Shown here one piece after another: positions 36,198-45,016 of a stretch of 64,000 bases of DNA. Each line of letters begins with the position of its first letter. The stretch's first letter is position 1. Source of the DNA: Sphaerimonospora thailandensis (GTDB lineage: Bacteria > Actinomycetota > Actinomycetes > Streptosporangiales > Streptosporangiaceae); NCBI RefSeq assembly GCF_016863115.1, contig NZ_BOOG01000043.1:1-64000 (forward strand), read 5' to 3'. A program made the position numbers and the translations under genes. The notes beneath the pieces were generated by a model. The model searched no databases. It was given only the letters and a program-made list of their open reading frames with translations, and was not told the DNA's origin.

Positions 36198-36836
36198 GTG
36201 TACCGGATCAAGGAGATCTTCTACACACTGCAGGGCGAAGGAAGTCATGCTGGACGGCCTTCCGTCTTCTGCCGGTTCACTAGCTGCAACTTGTGGACTG
36301 GCAGGGAGAAGGACCGACACCGGGCTATATGTCAGTTCTGCGATACCGACTTCGTTGGTACGGATGGTCCAGGTGGAGGGCGTTTTCGGACCGCGGCAGA
36401 CCTCGCAGTGGCAGTAGCCAAGGCCTGGCAGGGGCGACTCCACGCGCGTAGCCAACCCTATGTCGTCTGCACAGGCGGGGAACCGCTTCTACAGTTGGAC
36501 ACAGCGGCAGTGGATGCGCTGCATGCTGAAGGATTCGAGGTCGCCATTGAGACCAATGGAACCCTTCCTGCGCCGAGTGGCATCGACTGGATCTGCGTGA
36601 GCCCGAAGGCCGGCACAGAGTTGGCGCTCACTTCCGGGAATGATCTAAAGCTGGTCTACCCGCAGGTCGGGGCCGAGCCGCACCTATATGAGGATCTCGA
36701 TTTCGACCGCCTGCTACTTCAACCGATGGACGGTCCAGACCTTATCGCTAACACGAGGTCTGCGATCGATTACTGCCTTGAGCATCCCCAGTGGCAACTG
36801 AGTATCCAAACCCACAAGACCTTGGGCATCCGTTGA
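36198..36836 (+). CDS. queE: 7-carboxy-7-deazaguanine synthase QueE
   Basis: 212 aa from GTG 36198. A radical SAM enzyme: the cluster is Cys30, Cys45 and Cys48, a C-x14-C-x2-C spacing instead of the usual C-x3-C-x2-C. This long insert is known from the Burkholderia multivorans type of Que[10 protein letters not shown] near residue 11 and CTGGEPLLQ are the other family motifs. It converts 6-carboxytetrahydropterin to 7-carboxy-7-deazaguanine. The stop codon overlaps the TTG start of queD. Confidence 0.93.
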   Translation: MYRIKEIFYTLQGEGSHAGRPSVFCRFTSCNLWTGREKDRHRAICQFCDTDFVGTDGPGGGRFRTAADLAVAVAKAWQGRLHARSQPYVVCTGGEPLLQLDTAAVDALHAEGFEVAIETNGTLPAPSGIDWICVSPKAGTELALTSGNDLKLVYPQVGAEPHLYEDLDFDRLLLQPMDGPDLIANTRSAIDYCLEHPQWQLSIQTHKTLGIR

Positions 36837-37192
36837 TAGAGATCTTCCGTGAGTTCACATTCGAAGCCGCCCACCGACTTCCCAATGTGTCGCCAGGGCA
36901 CAAGTGCGCGCGTCTGCACGGTCACAGCTACCGTGTAGAAGTGCATGTAAAAGGTGAGATTGATTCCTCTACCGGATGGCTTATGGACTTCGCGGAACTT
37001 AAGGCCGCATTCAAGCCCTTGGAGGAGCAACTCGATCATTACTACCTCAACGAAATTCCAGGGTTGGAGAATCCAACCAGCGAGGTTCTCGCTAAGTGGA
37101 TCTGGGACCGCCTACGGGACGTACTTCCGTTATCAGCCGTAGCCGTTCGAGAGACATGCACCTCAGGGTGTGTCTATCGAGGGGAGAACTGA
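36833..37192 (+). CDS. queD: 6-carboxytetrahydropterin synthase QueD
   Basis: 119 aa from TTG 36833, which overlaps the queE stop (TTGA). The zinc ligands are His14 (EAAHRL), His29 and His31 (RLHGHS), and the nucleophile is Cys25 (HKCARLHGH). The C-terminal [15 protein letters not shown] and RETCTSGC (catalytic Glu) are typical. The start is supported because [13 protein letters not shown] is the usual N-terminus of the family. It makes 6-carboxytetrahydropterin from dihydroneopterin triphosphate. Confidence 0.93.
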   Translation: MIEIFREFTFEAAHRLPNVSPGHKCARLHGHSYRVEVHVKGEIDSSTGWLMDFAELKAAFKPLEEQLDHYYLNEIPGLENPTSEVLAKWIWDRLRDVLPLSAVAVRETCTSGCVYRGEN

Positions 37193-37986
37193 TGCTGGAG
37201 GATGTGCAGGCCCGACCCGATACTCGTGGGGTCGCACTCGAAGAGGTCGGAATCAAGGGGTTGCGCTACCCGGTTCTTGTTGCGGACGGCCAAGGCGCCA
37301 AGCGCGAAACCGTCGCTACTGCGGTGCTGTCAGTCAGTCTTGCACCCGACGTCAAGGGGGCACACCTCAGTCGATTCGTGGAAGTGCTGCACGGGTCTCG
37401 CGACCAGTTGACCCTCGAATCGGCGCTCAGGCTTGCCGACGATCTTCGGCATCGGATGGGCAGTCCGAGCGCTCAGATTCATTTCACGTTCCCTTATTTT
37501 CTCGAACGTGAGGCGCCGGTCACGCGGGCCCCAGCCTACGTGGAATATACCTGCGGGCTCTCTGCGTCGAGCGACCCTCGCGGCGCTGAGGTGACTCTCA
37601 CCGTGGACGTTCCGGTCACGAGTGTCTGTCCATGCAGCAAGGCAATCAGTGATCGAGGTGCCCATAACCAGAGGGGGCACATCTCCATCGAGGTGAAGCC
37701 GTCAAGTCTTGAGACTGACTTGTGGTTCGATGAACTCATCGAGATCGCCGAAACAGCCGCCTCGTCACCAGTGTATGCGCTGCTAAAGCGACCAGATGAG
37801 CGGTACGTGACCATGGCCGGCTACGATAACCCCGTCTTCGTGGAGGACATGGCTCGGAACGTATGTCTCGTTCTGGACACATCCAGTCGTGTCGCCGCCT
37901 ACCGCCTGCAGGTAGTCAACGACGAGAGCATCCACAACCATGCTGCGTACGCTGCTGTCTCCTGGAAGTCCTCGAAGGGCGCATAA
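37192..37986 (+). CDS. folE2: GTP cyclohydrolase FolE2 (type IB)
   Basis: 264 aa from ATG 37192, coupled to queD (TGATG overlap; GAGGGGAG upstream). The family motifs are VTSVCPCSKAISDRGAHNQR, with the active-site Cys and His, and FVEDMARNV. It produces dihydroneopterin triphosphate from GTP, the first step to preQ0. Type IB enzymes can use metals other than zinc. Dpd islands often carry a FolE of type IA, so the use of FolE2 is noteworthy. Confidence 0.92.
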   Translation: MLEDVQARPDTRGVALEEVGIKGLRYPVLVADGQGAKRETVATAVLSVSLAPDVKGAHLSRFVEVLHGSRDQLTLESALRLADDLRHRMGSPSAQIHFTFPYFLEREAPVTRAPAYVEYTCGLSASSDPRGAEVTLTVDVPVTSVCPCSKAISDRGAHNQRGHISIEVKPSSLETDLWFDELIEIAETAASSPVYALLKRPDERYVTMAGYDNPVFVEDMARNVCLVLDTSSRVAAYRLQVVNDESIHNHAAYAAVSWKSSKGA

Positions 37987-37991
37987 GGCAG

Positions 37992-38948
37992 ATGGACCGT
38001 AGCGACGATCACAGTGAGCAGGCAGTGCATGTCGTCGTGACCTGCACCAACCGCAAGCGCGTTCCCGCAGATGACCGGCTTCGCGTCCGAAGCCTCGAAG
38101 CTGGAACCGTTGGGATGCGTTTTCGTTCCTGGCTGGAGCGGTTGGAGGCTGCCGAAGTTCGAGTTCCGGCACGTGACCTATACGCTGGCGAGCACTGGTT
38201 GATCGCTAACGATCTGGCCAAGACTCTCGGGGCGGACGCACATTTTTGGGTCTGTTCGGCTGGCTATGGCCTCATCCCTGCGGCAACGCCCATCGCGGCC
38301 TACGCCGCGACCTTCGCTTCTGGTCATGAAGATTCCGTGGCTGAGGGCGTCGACGGTGCTCGGGAGTGGTGGCGGCAACTCTGCCGGTGGGAGGGTCCAC
38401 AAGCCGGCCAGCCACGCTCGTTCGAAGAGTTGGCGAACCAGCATCCAGACTCGGCAATCGTCGCTGTCCTGTCAGAGCCGTACCTGAGGGCCTGTGCGTC
38501 TGACCTGCGTGCAGCAGCATCGCGCTTGGCTGAAAGCGACAACCTAGCGGTCATTGGACCCGCAGACCGAAGCCCCGAGCTGGCAGATCTCATCGTCCCA
38601 GTGACCGCAGCACTCCGGGCGTTGGTCGGTGGAAGTCTCCTCTCGCTCAACGTGCGCGTTGCGAGGCGCCTTCTGCAGGATTCGCGCGATCAGGGCGTGC
38701 GCCGTTCACTGCTGCTCAAGCTCATGGAGACGTTGACGGCCGAAGTGCCTGAACAGGTACGGAGACAACCGGGCATCCGCATGACTGATGAAGAGGTACG
38801 TTCTTTCATCAGACATCATGGAAAAGGATTCCGCTCGGCCACACCATTGCTGCGCAAGCTGAGGTCCTCTGGCCTCTCATGCGAGCAGGCACGTTTTCGT
38901 ACGCTCTTCCTCGACGAAGTGAGCCGCTTGGCGGAGGGGCGAGAGTGA
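37992..38948 (+). CDS. dpdC: probable DpdC, preQ0-to-amide conversion in DNA
   Basis: 318 aa. Motifs: HVVVTCTNRKR near residue 12, VPARDLYAGEHWLIAN and WVCSAGYGLIPA. The order (Cys-Thr-Asn, ARDLY-x-G-x-W, CSAGYGL) resembles the YaaA/DUF6884-like group. It lies between folE2 and dpdB, 5 bp after folE2 and overlapping dpdB by 4 bp. In the Salmonella Dpd system DpdC is needed to turn inserted preQ0 into 7-amido-7-deazaguanine. The name rests on position, size and family likeness, not on an alignment. Confidence 0.65.
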   Translation: MDRSDDHSEQAVHVVVTCTNRKRVPADDRLRVRSLEAGTVGMRFRSWLERLEAAEVRVPARDLYAGEHWLIANDLAKTLGADAHFWVCSAGYGLIPAATPIAAYAATFASGHEDSVAEGVDGAREWWRQLCRWEGPQAGQPRSFEELANQHPDSAIVAVLSEPYLRACASDLRAAASRLAESDNLAVIGPADRSPELADLIVPVTAALRALVGGSLLSLNVRVARRLLQDSRDQGVRRSLLLKLMETLTAEVPEQVRRQPGIRMTDEEVRSFIRHHGKGFRSATPLLRKLRSSGLSCEQARFRTLFLDEVSRLAEGRE

Positions 38949-40093
38949 GTACACCGCAGAAGCAGGCCATGACAGAGGTGCGCGCGCTGCGCATCATCCA
39001 AGCCAAAGACAATCCCCTTTACATTTTTATGTTGCGCGCCAAAGATGTTCTGCAGTTCGCCGATATCTCAAGGGTTAGTAGAGACGAAGCGGGAAAGCTC
39101 ATCGGATATCAACGTCCCCAGGTAAAAAAACATATTCAGGAGATCGTTCAGTATCTGGACAGCGACCTTCCGATCTTCCCCAACCCCATCATCATGGCAT
39201 TATCGCCTCGCGTTCATTTCCGGAGCACGCGGGGTGGCAACCGACATCTCGATGATGGTGTTTCCGATACTGGGCGGCTCTTCATTCCACGCTCAGACGA
39301 AGGAGAGCCAAGGCCTGCGTGGATCGTGGACGGTCAGCAACGAGCACTGGCCCTGGCTCAGACACAACGACAAGACTTCCCGGTACCCATTGCGGCGTTC
39401 GTTGCGGATACCATCAACCTGCAGCGTGATCAATTTGTTCGAATCAATAATACCAAGCCGCTTCCCCGGGGACTTGTGACGGAACTCCTTCCCGAGGTGA
39501 ACAGTCCACTCCCGCCGAGATTAGCTATTCGCAAGGCCCCATCACAGCTATGTGACATTCTAAACTCTGATAAGAGTTCACCGTTTTATGGTCTCGTTAG
39601 ACGGGCGTCGACAACTGCCTCCAACCGGACAAGTGCCGTTGTTACGGACACCGGCGTCGTCGACATGATCCAAGAGAGCCTGGTTTCCTCCTCTGGTTGC
39701 TTGTTTCCCTATCGCGACATCGTGAAGGGGGAAACCGATTTCGGTGGAATCATACAAGCACTGTTCCTGTATTGGTCAGCGGTCCGCGACACCTTCCCCG
39801 AAGCATGGGGAAGGCCGCCAGAAAAGAGCCGCCTCATGCATGGCGCTGGAATCCGATCCATGGGAAGACTGATGGACAGGATTCTTGGCACCGTTGATCC
39901 GCTACAAAAAGATGCATCCGATACGATACGGAAGCATCTTCAACTAATTGCACCGCACTGCAGATGGACATCGGGAAGTTGGGACGAGTTGGGTCACCGC
40001 TGGAACGAAATTGAGAACGTACCCAAGCATGTTCAGGAACTCTCCAACTACCTAATCCGCACCTACCAGAATGCTCGTAGGGTTCTCACGTGA
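38945..40093 (+). CDS. dpdB: DpdB, first copy (DGQQR/DndB-like)
   Basis: 382 aa from GTG 38945 (GTGA overlap with dpdC; GGAGGGG upstream). Two motifs of the ParB/DndB-like superfamily are seen: GYQRP at residues 54-58 and DGQQR at 129-133, followed by FVRINNTKPLPRGL. DpdB works with DpdA, and the pair is needed for preQ0 insertion into DNA, with ATP use by DpdB. The codons are more A/T-rich than those of the left half of the window. A second homologue lies after dpdA. Confidence 0.88.
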   Translation: MSTPQKQAMTEVRALRIIQAKDNPLYIFMLRAKDVLQFADISRVSRDEAGKLIGYQRPQVKKHIQEIVQYLDSDLPIFPNPIIMALSPRVHFRSTRGGNRHLDDGVSDTGRLFIPRSDEGEPRPAWIVDGQQRALALAQTQRQDFPVPIAAFVADTINLQRDQFVRINNTKPLPRGLVTELLPEVNSPLPPRLAIRKAPSQLCDILNSDKSSPFYGLVRRASTTASNRTSAVVTDTGVVDMIQESLVSSSGCLFPYRDIVKGETDFGGIIQALFLYWSAVRDTFPEAWGRPPEKSRLMHGAGIRSMGRLMDRILGTVDPLQKDASDTIRKHLQLIAPHCRWTSGSWDELGHRWNEIENVPKHVQELSNYLIRTYQNARRVLT

Positions 40094-41334
40094 AGTTCTA
40101 CTTTCCTGACAGTCAGGACCAGGTAAGCCCGACGTTCAATTTCGACACGGAGGAGCACTCGCCATATCGCGTACGCCAGCGTGATGACAAATACGCTCAC
40201 GAAATACTTGAGCCTCAACCATACGACGGATTACTCGTGAGCAAGGCTATTGTTGATGGCTCGGTCAAAGGTGCCGGTAAGTACTCGATGCCACAGCGAG
40301 AGCGACTGTACCGCTTGGGTGTGACCAGATACTTCAGATTGCACGAGCACGTCGATACGCTTGGCGACTGCGGCGCTTTTAACTATATAAACGAAGAGGT
40401 TCCCCCCTACACCATCGATGAGGTTTTGGACTTCTATGAGCGGTGCGAGTTCGACGCCGGCATCAGCATCGACCATGTGATCTTTGGTTATGACTCTATT
40501 ACCGCCGATGCTGATGTGAACCCGGCCTGGAAAGAGAGAAGGCAGATCTCTCTTCGATACGCTTCGGCATTCATCGAGGAAGTCAAGGACAGAAGGTCTG
40601 CACTCGAACCCGTGGGAGCGGCACAGGGATGGAGTCCGACTAGCTACGCAGACAGCGTCCGGTGTTTGCAGGAGTTCGGCTACCAACGGATCGCCCTTGG
40701 GGGCATGGTTCCTCTCAAGACCCATGATATTCTTGCTTGCCTCAAAGAGATCGAGCAGGTGCGTTGGCCACAAACCAAACTCCACCTTCTCGGTATCACT
40801 CGAGTCGAGTCGATGGAGGAATTTGCCGAGTACGGAGTCACCAGTTTCGACAGCACCTCTCCCTTCCGGCAAGCCTTCATGGACGATCGAAACAACTACC
40901 ATACTCTTGACGGCGCATATACCGCTATACGAGTTCCCCAGGTAGACGGAAATCCCACACTAAAGCGACGTGTCCTGGCCGGAGCGGTATCCCAGCCAAA
41001 GGCTAAAGTAATGGAGCGGGAGTGCCTTCGGCGCTTGCGTGGCTACGACTCGGGTGCGGAAACAGCAGACCGGGTACTCGAGATTCTCGGCGAGTACGAA
41101 TCGCTGACCGAACCCGCGAGCAAAAAGAGCAAGCTACCCGCGTACCGCGAAACGCTAGAGGCCAAACCGTGGAAGTATTGCCGATGCACTCTGTGTACAA
41201 CTCATGGAGTTGAGATAATTGTTTTCCGCGGCTCGGAGCGGAACAAGAGACGCGGTTTCCATAACCTAGCAGTCTTCGCTGAGAAGATTCGCCATATCAA
41301 AAACCCCACCTCGAACAGGAGATCAAATGGCTGA
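40090..41334 (+). CDS. dpdA: DpdA, DNA guanine transglycosylase (TGT paralogue)
   Basis: 414 aa from GTG 40090 (GTGA overlap). TGT-fold landmarks: Asp93 in GDCGAF (DSGGFQ-equivalent), Asp254 in SFDSTSPFRQA (nucleophile region) and LGGMVPLK. The C-terminal zinc-type cluster is CRCTLCTTHG followed by a His in GFHNL. These fit a transglycosylase that exchanges guanine in DNA for preQ0. Its length and insertions differ from housekeeping tRNA TGT, and the DpdB neighbours settle the assignment. Confidence 0.92.
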   Translation: MKFYFPDSQDQVSPTFNFDTEEHSPYRVRQRDDKYAHEILEPQPYDGLLVSKAIVDGSVKGAGKYSMPQRERLYRLGVTRYFRLHEHVDTLGDCGAFNYINEEVPPYTIDEVLDFYERCEFDAGISIDHVIFGYDSITADADVNPAWKERRQISLRYASAFIEEVKDRRSALEPVGAAQGWSPTSYADSVRCLQEFGYQRIALGGMVPLKTHDILACLKEIEQVRWPQTKLHLLGITRVESMEEFAEYGVTSFDSTSPFRQAFMDDRNNYHTLDGAYTAIRVPQVDGNPTLKRRVLAGAVSQPKAKVMERECLRRLRGYDSGAETADRVLEILGEYESLTEPASKKSKLPAYRETLEAKPWKYCRCTLCTTHGVEIIVFRGSERNKRRGFHNLAVFAEKIRHIKNPTSNRRSNG

Positions 41335-42445
41335 CCGCCATACGCTTCGTCTTCCAGCGCTGGAGGTCAGGCAAGGATCGCGTCGCATCTACTGTTTTGC
41401 AGTCGACGGTAAGAGACTCCACGAATTCGCGGCCGTATCCAGGATCCGTCGCGATCCGGAAGACCAACTGCAGGGGTATCAGCGCCCAGAAGTAGCAAAT
41501 CATATTCGTGCCATTCAGAGGTACCTTGAGTCCGAGAACCCGATGCTTCCGAACGCCTTGGTCCTCGCGTTCGACAGTCGCGTGATCTTTGAGCCAGCAG
41601 CGTCGTCGGCGGACAACGCGGTCGGATACTCGGTCCTCGGAGAGCTCGTCGTCCCAATCGATGAAACCTTGGAAGATGATCAGAAGCCTGCGTGGGTGGT
41701 TGATGGACAACAACGAAGCGCTGCGATCCGTGAGGCCGACATCGGCGAGTTCCCAGTTGCTGCAGTTGCCTTTATAGCGGACAGCGAGGCCGAGCAACGT
41801 GCTCAGTTCATCCTTGTCAACAACACCAAGCCTCTTCCAAAGGGCCTCATCCACGAACTGCTCCCGGACACGAGCGGCCACCTTCCGCCCGCCTATGCCC
41901 GTCGGCAACTGCCTGCTGTTCTAATGACCCGCCTCAACGGAACGTTCAAGGGACCCTTCTACGGTGCGATCGCTACGCCAACATCTCCCGATGGCTATAT
42001 CAAGGACAACAGCGTCCTGCGGATGATCGAGCACAGCCTGTACGAGGGTGCCCTGTATAAGTATCGGGATCCCGCCACCGGCGCTGGCGACATCGAGCAG
42101 ATGCTGCTCCACCTGAACACTTACTGGGGACTCGTTCGGGATACATTCCCACAGGCATGGGAACTTCCTCCGCGGCTATCCCGCCTGACCCACGGCGTGG
42201 GTATCCAAGCCATGGGGTTCATCATGGACCACCTCACGGAAGACCTGATGCCGAGCGATATCAACTCAGCGGTCAATGAGGGGCTGAAGCGCCTTGAGGC
42301 GTGCGCCGCTTGGACGTCTGGGGTCTGGAATTTCGGTGACGGAGATGCCCGCAAGTGGAATAGTCTCCAGAACACGCCGAACGACGTCCGAATGCTCACG
42401 AACGGCCTGCTCCGTCTGATCAACCAGCAGCGTCTGTTCGACTGA
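41327..42445 (+). CDS. second DpdB-like protein
   Basis: 372 aa from ATG 41327, 8-bp overlap with dpdA. It has the same landmarks as the first DpdB: QGYQRPEV at residues 49-56, DGQQR at 126-130, and FILVNNTKPLPKGLIHELLP. Sequence outside the motifs is clearly different and GC content is higher, so this is an old duplication or a separate acquisition, not a recent copy. It may form a hetero-oligomer with the first DpdB or select other target sequences. Last gene of the plus-strand operon. Confidence 0.85.
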   Translation: MADRHTLRLPALEVRQGSRRIYCFAVDGKRLHEFAAVSRIRRDPEDQLQGYQRPEVANHIRAIQRYLESENPMLPNALVLAFDSRVIFEPAASSADNAVGYSVLGELVVPIDETLEDDQKPAWVVDGQQRSAAIREADIGEFPVAAVAFIADSEAEQRAQFILVNNTKPLPKGLIHELLPDTSGHLPPAYARRQLPAVLMTRLNGTFKGPFYGAIATPTSPDGYIKDNSVLRMIEHSLYEGALYKYRDPATGAGDIEQMLLHLNTYWGLVRDTFPQAWELPPRLSRLTHGVGIQAMGFIMDHLTEDLMPSDINSAVNEGLKRLEACAAWTSGVWNFGDGDARKWNSLQNTPNDVRMLTNGLLRLINQQRLFD

Positions 42446-42446
42446 G

Positions 42447-42486
42447 CAATCGTCCGGCCACTCGTTCGCCGAGGGCCGGACGATTG
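42447..42486. terminator. bidirectional terminator between convergent dpd operons
   Basis: CAATCGTCCGGCC (42447-42459) and GGCCGGACGATTG (42474-42486) form a perfect 13-bp stem with a 14-nt loop. It starts 2 bp after the dpdB-like stop codon and lies 30 bp from the stop of the minus-strand operon. Confidence 0.85.
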
Positions 42487-42515
42487 TGCGTAGCTTACCG
42501 AGGCAGTGCTGTCAC

Positions 42516-44498
42516 CTACTGGTCGGTCAAGACGTTTACAGCTGCGCGCAGGAGCGAGGCTGAACCGCTTCCATCGGCAAAAGCAATCTTGGCTTTCGTC
42601 TTGGCTGTAATCGCGCCGGTCGCGGCATGCGTGGCGCATCTGGTGGCAAGAGCGACTCTGGTGGCGTGCTGAGCCTTCTGCTTCAATGAGGCCGTGGAGG
42701 TCTTTTCGCTGCTTGTTAAAACTTTGATACCAGGGGCAAGTTTTTCGAGAGCCTCAGCGACGCGCGCAAGGACCTGCTCGTCGAGGGAGTAAAGCAGGAT
42801 GACCTCCCCCTTGCCGTTTATCCGTTCCTCTATCGCTGAAGGTACGAGGCTTTCATCTGGTGTCCATGACGGTTCAACGTTAAGTTCTTTTGCGAGTTGC
42901 TTGGAGAAAGTCAGTGTGGAGGGATCGAGCCGAGTCGAACGCCTTAGGAGGGGCTCAAGCAGAGCAACCGCGAGATTGAGTCTGGCACTCTCATCGGGGC
43001 ATGGGGCCAGGACAAGTCGGTCCGCGAAATCCAGTACGATTCGCCAGTTGTCGATCGATACCCACTGGGGCGATGTATCCCTTAACTCGTCCAACAGTTG
43101 GCGATAATCGCTCGCGGAAGGCGATGAACGAAGATAGCTTTCCGTGAGGGCATAAACCGCATTGAGGTCGCCCGGAGCCAGGCGACTTCCGCTAAGGGCG
43201 TAGTTAATGAACTCTTTTGTAGATTGCGGCGCAACGTACGTGTACTCATCTGCTTCGATGAAGGCTCCCGCGAGTCTCCAGCACCGATCCCATTCTTGGT
43301 CCGTCAGATCCGCCAGAAGGTTGGCAACCTCACTATCCGAGACCGCGGGAGGTGGCCACTCACGCCAGGTCGAATCGGCAAGGACTGCGTTGGGATCGAT
43401 GCCATCCTTCGCCACGGCCTTAAACAGACCCAGCCAGGAGGTGATCGATTGCTGAAGCGCCGTCTCGATCAGTGACGACTTTGCCGGGTTGGGTTCCGTC
43501 ATTTGGTCAGCCGCGCTCGTAGTACGCTTCCGTGCAGTATCCAGCAGAGCGGCCGGGATGATCCCTATCTGTCCCTGCTCATCAATAGTGCGGAGCAAGA
43601 TCCTGAGATAGTCGACGTCACCTCGTCCGACAGCAGCGGTCAGTTGGACCGTGAGCGCCTGCGGCCCAAGGTGATGAGCATACTTTTTCACCGGCAGCGG
43701 AAGATCTAGAGTCCGAAGCCGCTCATAAGCAGCCTCGAAGTCGCTCTCGTTCAGCGGATCTTCGAGTACCGTCGACCGTACAGCATTGAGCACGGCCTCC
43801 CACACCGGGACGGGCGGATTCTGCTGGAGTACGTCGGATAGATCCTCCATTTCAAGCAGTTGAGTACTGAGCCCGAGTCGGTCGAGACGTTTGATCTGTA
43901 GATGCGCAAGGTTGGTAGGCGTCATGCCCCCACGCACCCGAATCTCTTCGAGAAGCCGTAGGGAGCCTGCCTCACCGCCGGCCGCGAGTTCCGCTTCGAA
44001 CTGGGCGATCAAGCGGCCCAAGGGCCTGGGCGTGCTCCACGTCCTACGCGGCTGTGCGCTCAAGGTCACCAGCATCAGTCCAAGTGATTCGCGAAGTTTC
44101 CTCCTCTTCCTCGAGTTCTTACCCGCCTGGAGGATGAAGGTCGTGTCCTCCGAGAAAAAGTCGATCACTGCCCTGTCAACTGGGTCGTTTCGATCCAGGG
44201 TCGCCGGCGTCAAGTCGCCGGACAAACAGTAGGACGGTCCCGCGAACGAAACGATCAAATTTCGGATCGCCGCAACCCCAGAGCGCTTCCTTACGATGAC
44301 GTACATCGCAAATTCATCGATGATTTCTTGGTATCGGGGGAGCGCGATAGGGAGGTTACTCTTTGTGAGGGCGTATTCAATGAATGGTGCAACGTATGGG
44401 GTGAGTTTAGGTTGGTCCGCATCGTTACCCTCCCCCATAAACCTCACAAGGAACTCTCGCATGCGGGAGCCATCAACCTCAGGTTCTCCCGTGCTCAC
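42516..44498 (-). CDS. dpdD: probable DpdD
   Basis: 660 aa from GTG 44498 (GTGA overlap with dpdK, AAGGAG upstream); ATG 44513 is an alternative. No catalytic motif is recognised. The first 500 residues are helical. The last 100 contain KGEVILLYSLDEQVLARVAE and a basic, Ala-rich end with ATHAATGAI and GSGSASLLRA. The name is by elimination: every other Dpd protein is accounted for in this operon and this is the only one left. It is the last gene of the minus-strand operon. Confidence 0.5.
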   Translation of the reverse strand: MSTGEPEVDGSRMREFLVRFMGEGNDADQPKLTPYVAPFIEYALTKSNLPIALPRYQEIIDEFAMYVIVRKRSGVAAIRNLIVSFAGPSYCLSGDLTPATLDRNDPVDRAVIDFFSEDTTFILQAGKNSRKRRKLRESLGLMLVTLSAQPRRTWSTPRPLGRLIAQFEAELAAGGEAGSLRLLEEIRVRGGMTPTNLAHLQIKRLDRLGLSTQLLEMEDLSDVLQQNPPVPVWEAVLNAVRSTVLEDPLNESDFEAAYERLRTLDLPLPVKKYAHHLGPQALTVQLTAAVGRGDVDYLRILLRTIDEQGQIGIIPAALLDTARKRTTSAADQMTEPNPAKSSLIETALQQSITSWLGLFKAVAKDGIDPNAVLADSTWREWPPPAVSDSEVANLLADLTDQEWDRCWRLAGAFIEADEYTYVAPQSTKEFINYALSGSRLAPGDLNAVYALTESYLRSSPSASDYRQLLDELRDTSPQWVSIDNWRIVLDFADRLVLAPCPDESARLNLAVALLEPLLRRSTRLDPSTLTFSKQLAKELNVEPSWTPDESLVPSAIEERINGKGEVILLYSLDEQVLARVAEALEKLAPGIKVLTSSEKTSTASLKQKAQHATRVALATRCATHAATGAITAKTKAKIAFADGSGSASLLRAAVNVLTDQ

Positions 44499-45016
44499 TC
44501 CGACTCCTTCCACCGCGCACGAAAGTCGATGTGTGCCTGAGCCACGCTTGGATCGCTGGTTCGGTAGGTGACAGACTCTTCGCTGTCACCCATGCCCGAT
44601 ATCGTAAAGTTCATCGAACCCGTCATAATCCAGCCATTCCCGCACAGTGTCTTCTCGTGCATGTTCGGGTCGCGAATAATCCGGAGTCGCTCCTTATCCC
44701 TGATCACTTCGTTGAGGTGTTCGATGAAAACGGTGTTATGTGGATTATGCCTCGTAGCGACACAGATCTTTGCACCTGCGGCGGCTATAAGAGCGAGCAT
44801 GTGTGAGAGCCTGCAGACGCTCGGCGGGTCATCGCCGAGGATCGAATCGAAGGCACCCTGGCTGTTGTCGAGTACCTTGACATCCGAAATCCACCCGGAG
44901 ACGACCCAGAGAACCTTACCCGGATCTAAGAGTTCACCGATGAGAGCGGTACCAACGATGTCATCAACCCGAAGGCCGAGGTTGTTGCCGGTACGGACGG
45001 TACGCTCCAACGACAT
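44495..45016 (-). CDS. dpdK: DpdK, phospholipase D-like protein
   Basis: 173 aa from ATG 45016 (ATGA overlap with dpdJ). One HKD-type motif is visible, MHEKTLCGNGWIMTGSMNFT, with His, Lys and the downstream GS-x-N-x-T. PLD-like nucleases with one motif per chain act as dimers. In Dpd islands DpdK belongs to the putative restriction module. The frame upstream of the ATG is noise inside dpdJ. Confidence 0.85.
   Translation of the reverse strand: MSLERTVRTGNNLGLRVDDIVGTALIGELLDPGKVLWVVSGWISDVKVLDNSQGAFDSILGDDPPSVCRLSHMLALIAAAGAKICVATRHNPHNTVFIEHLNEVIRDKERLRIIRDPNMHEKTLCGNGWIMTGSMNFTISGMGDSEESVTYRTSDPSVAQAHIDFRARWKESE

Noticed and set aside
35486-45016. A Dnd phosphorothioation system, suggested by the DndB-like DGQQR motif
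   Set aside because: No dndA, dndC, dndD or dndE is present. The TGT paralogue and queCDE/folE2 identify it as Dpd.
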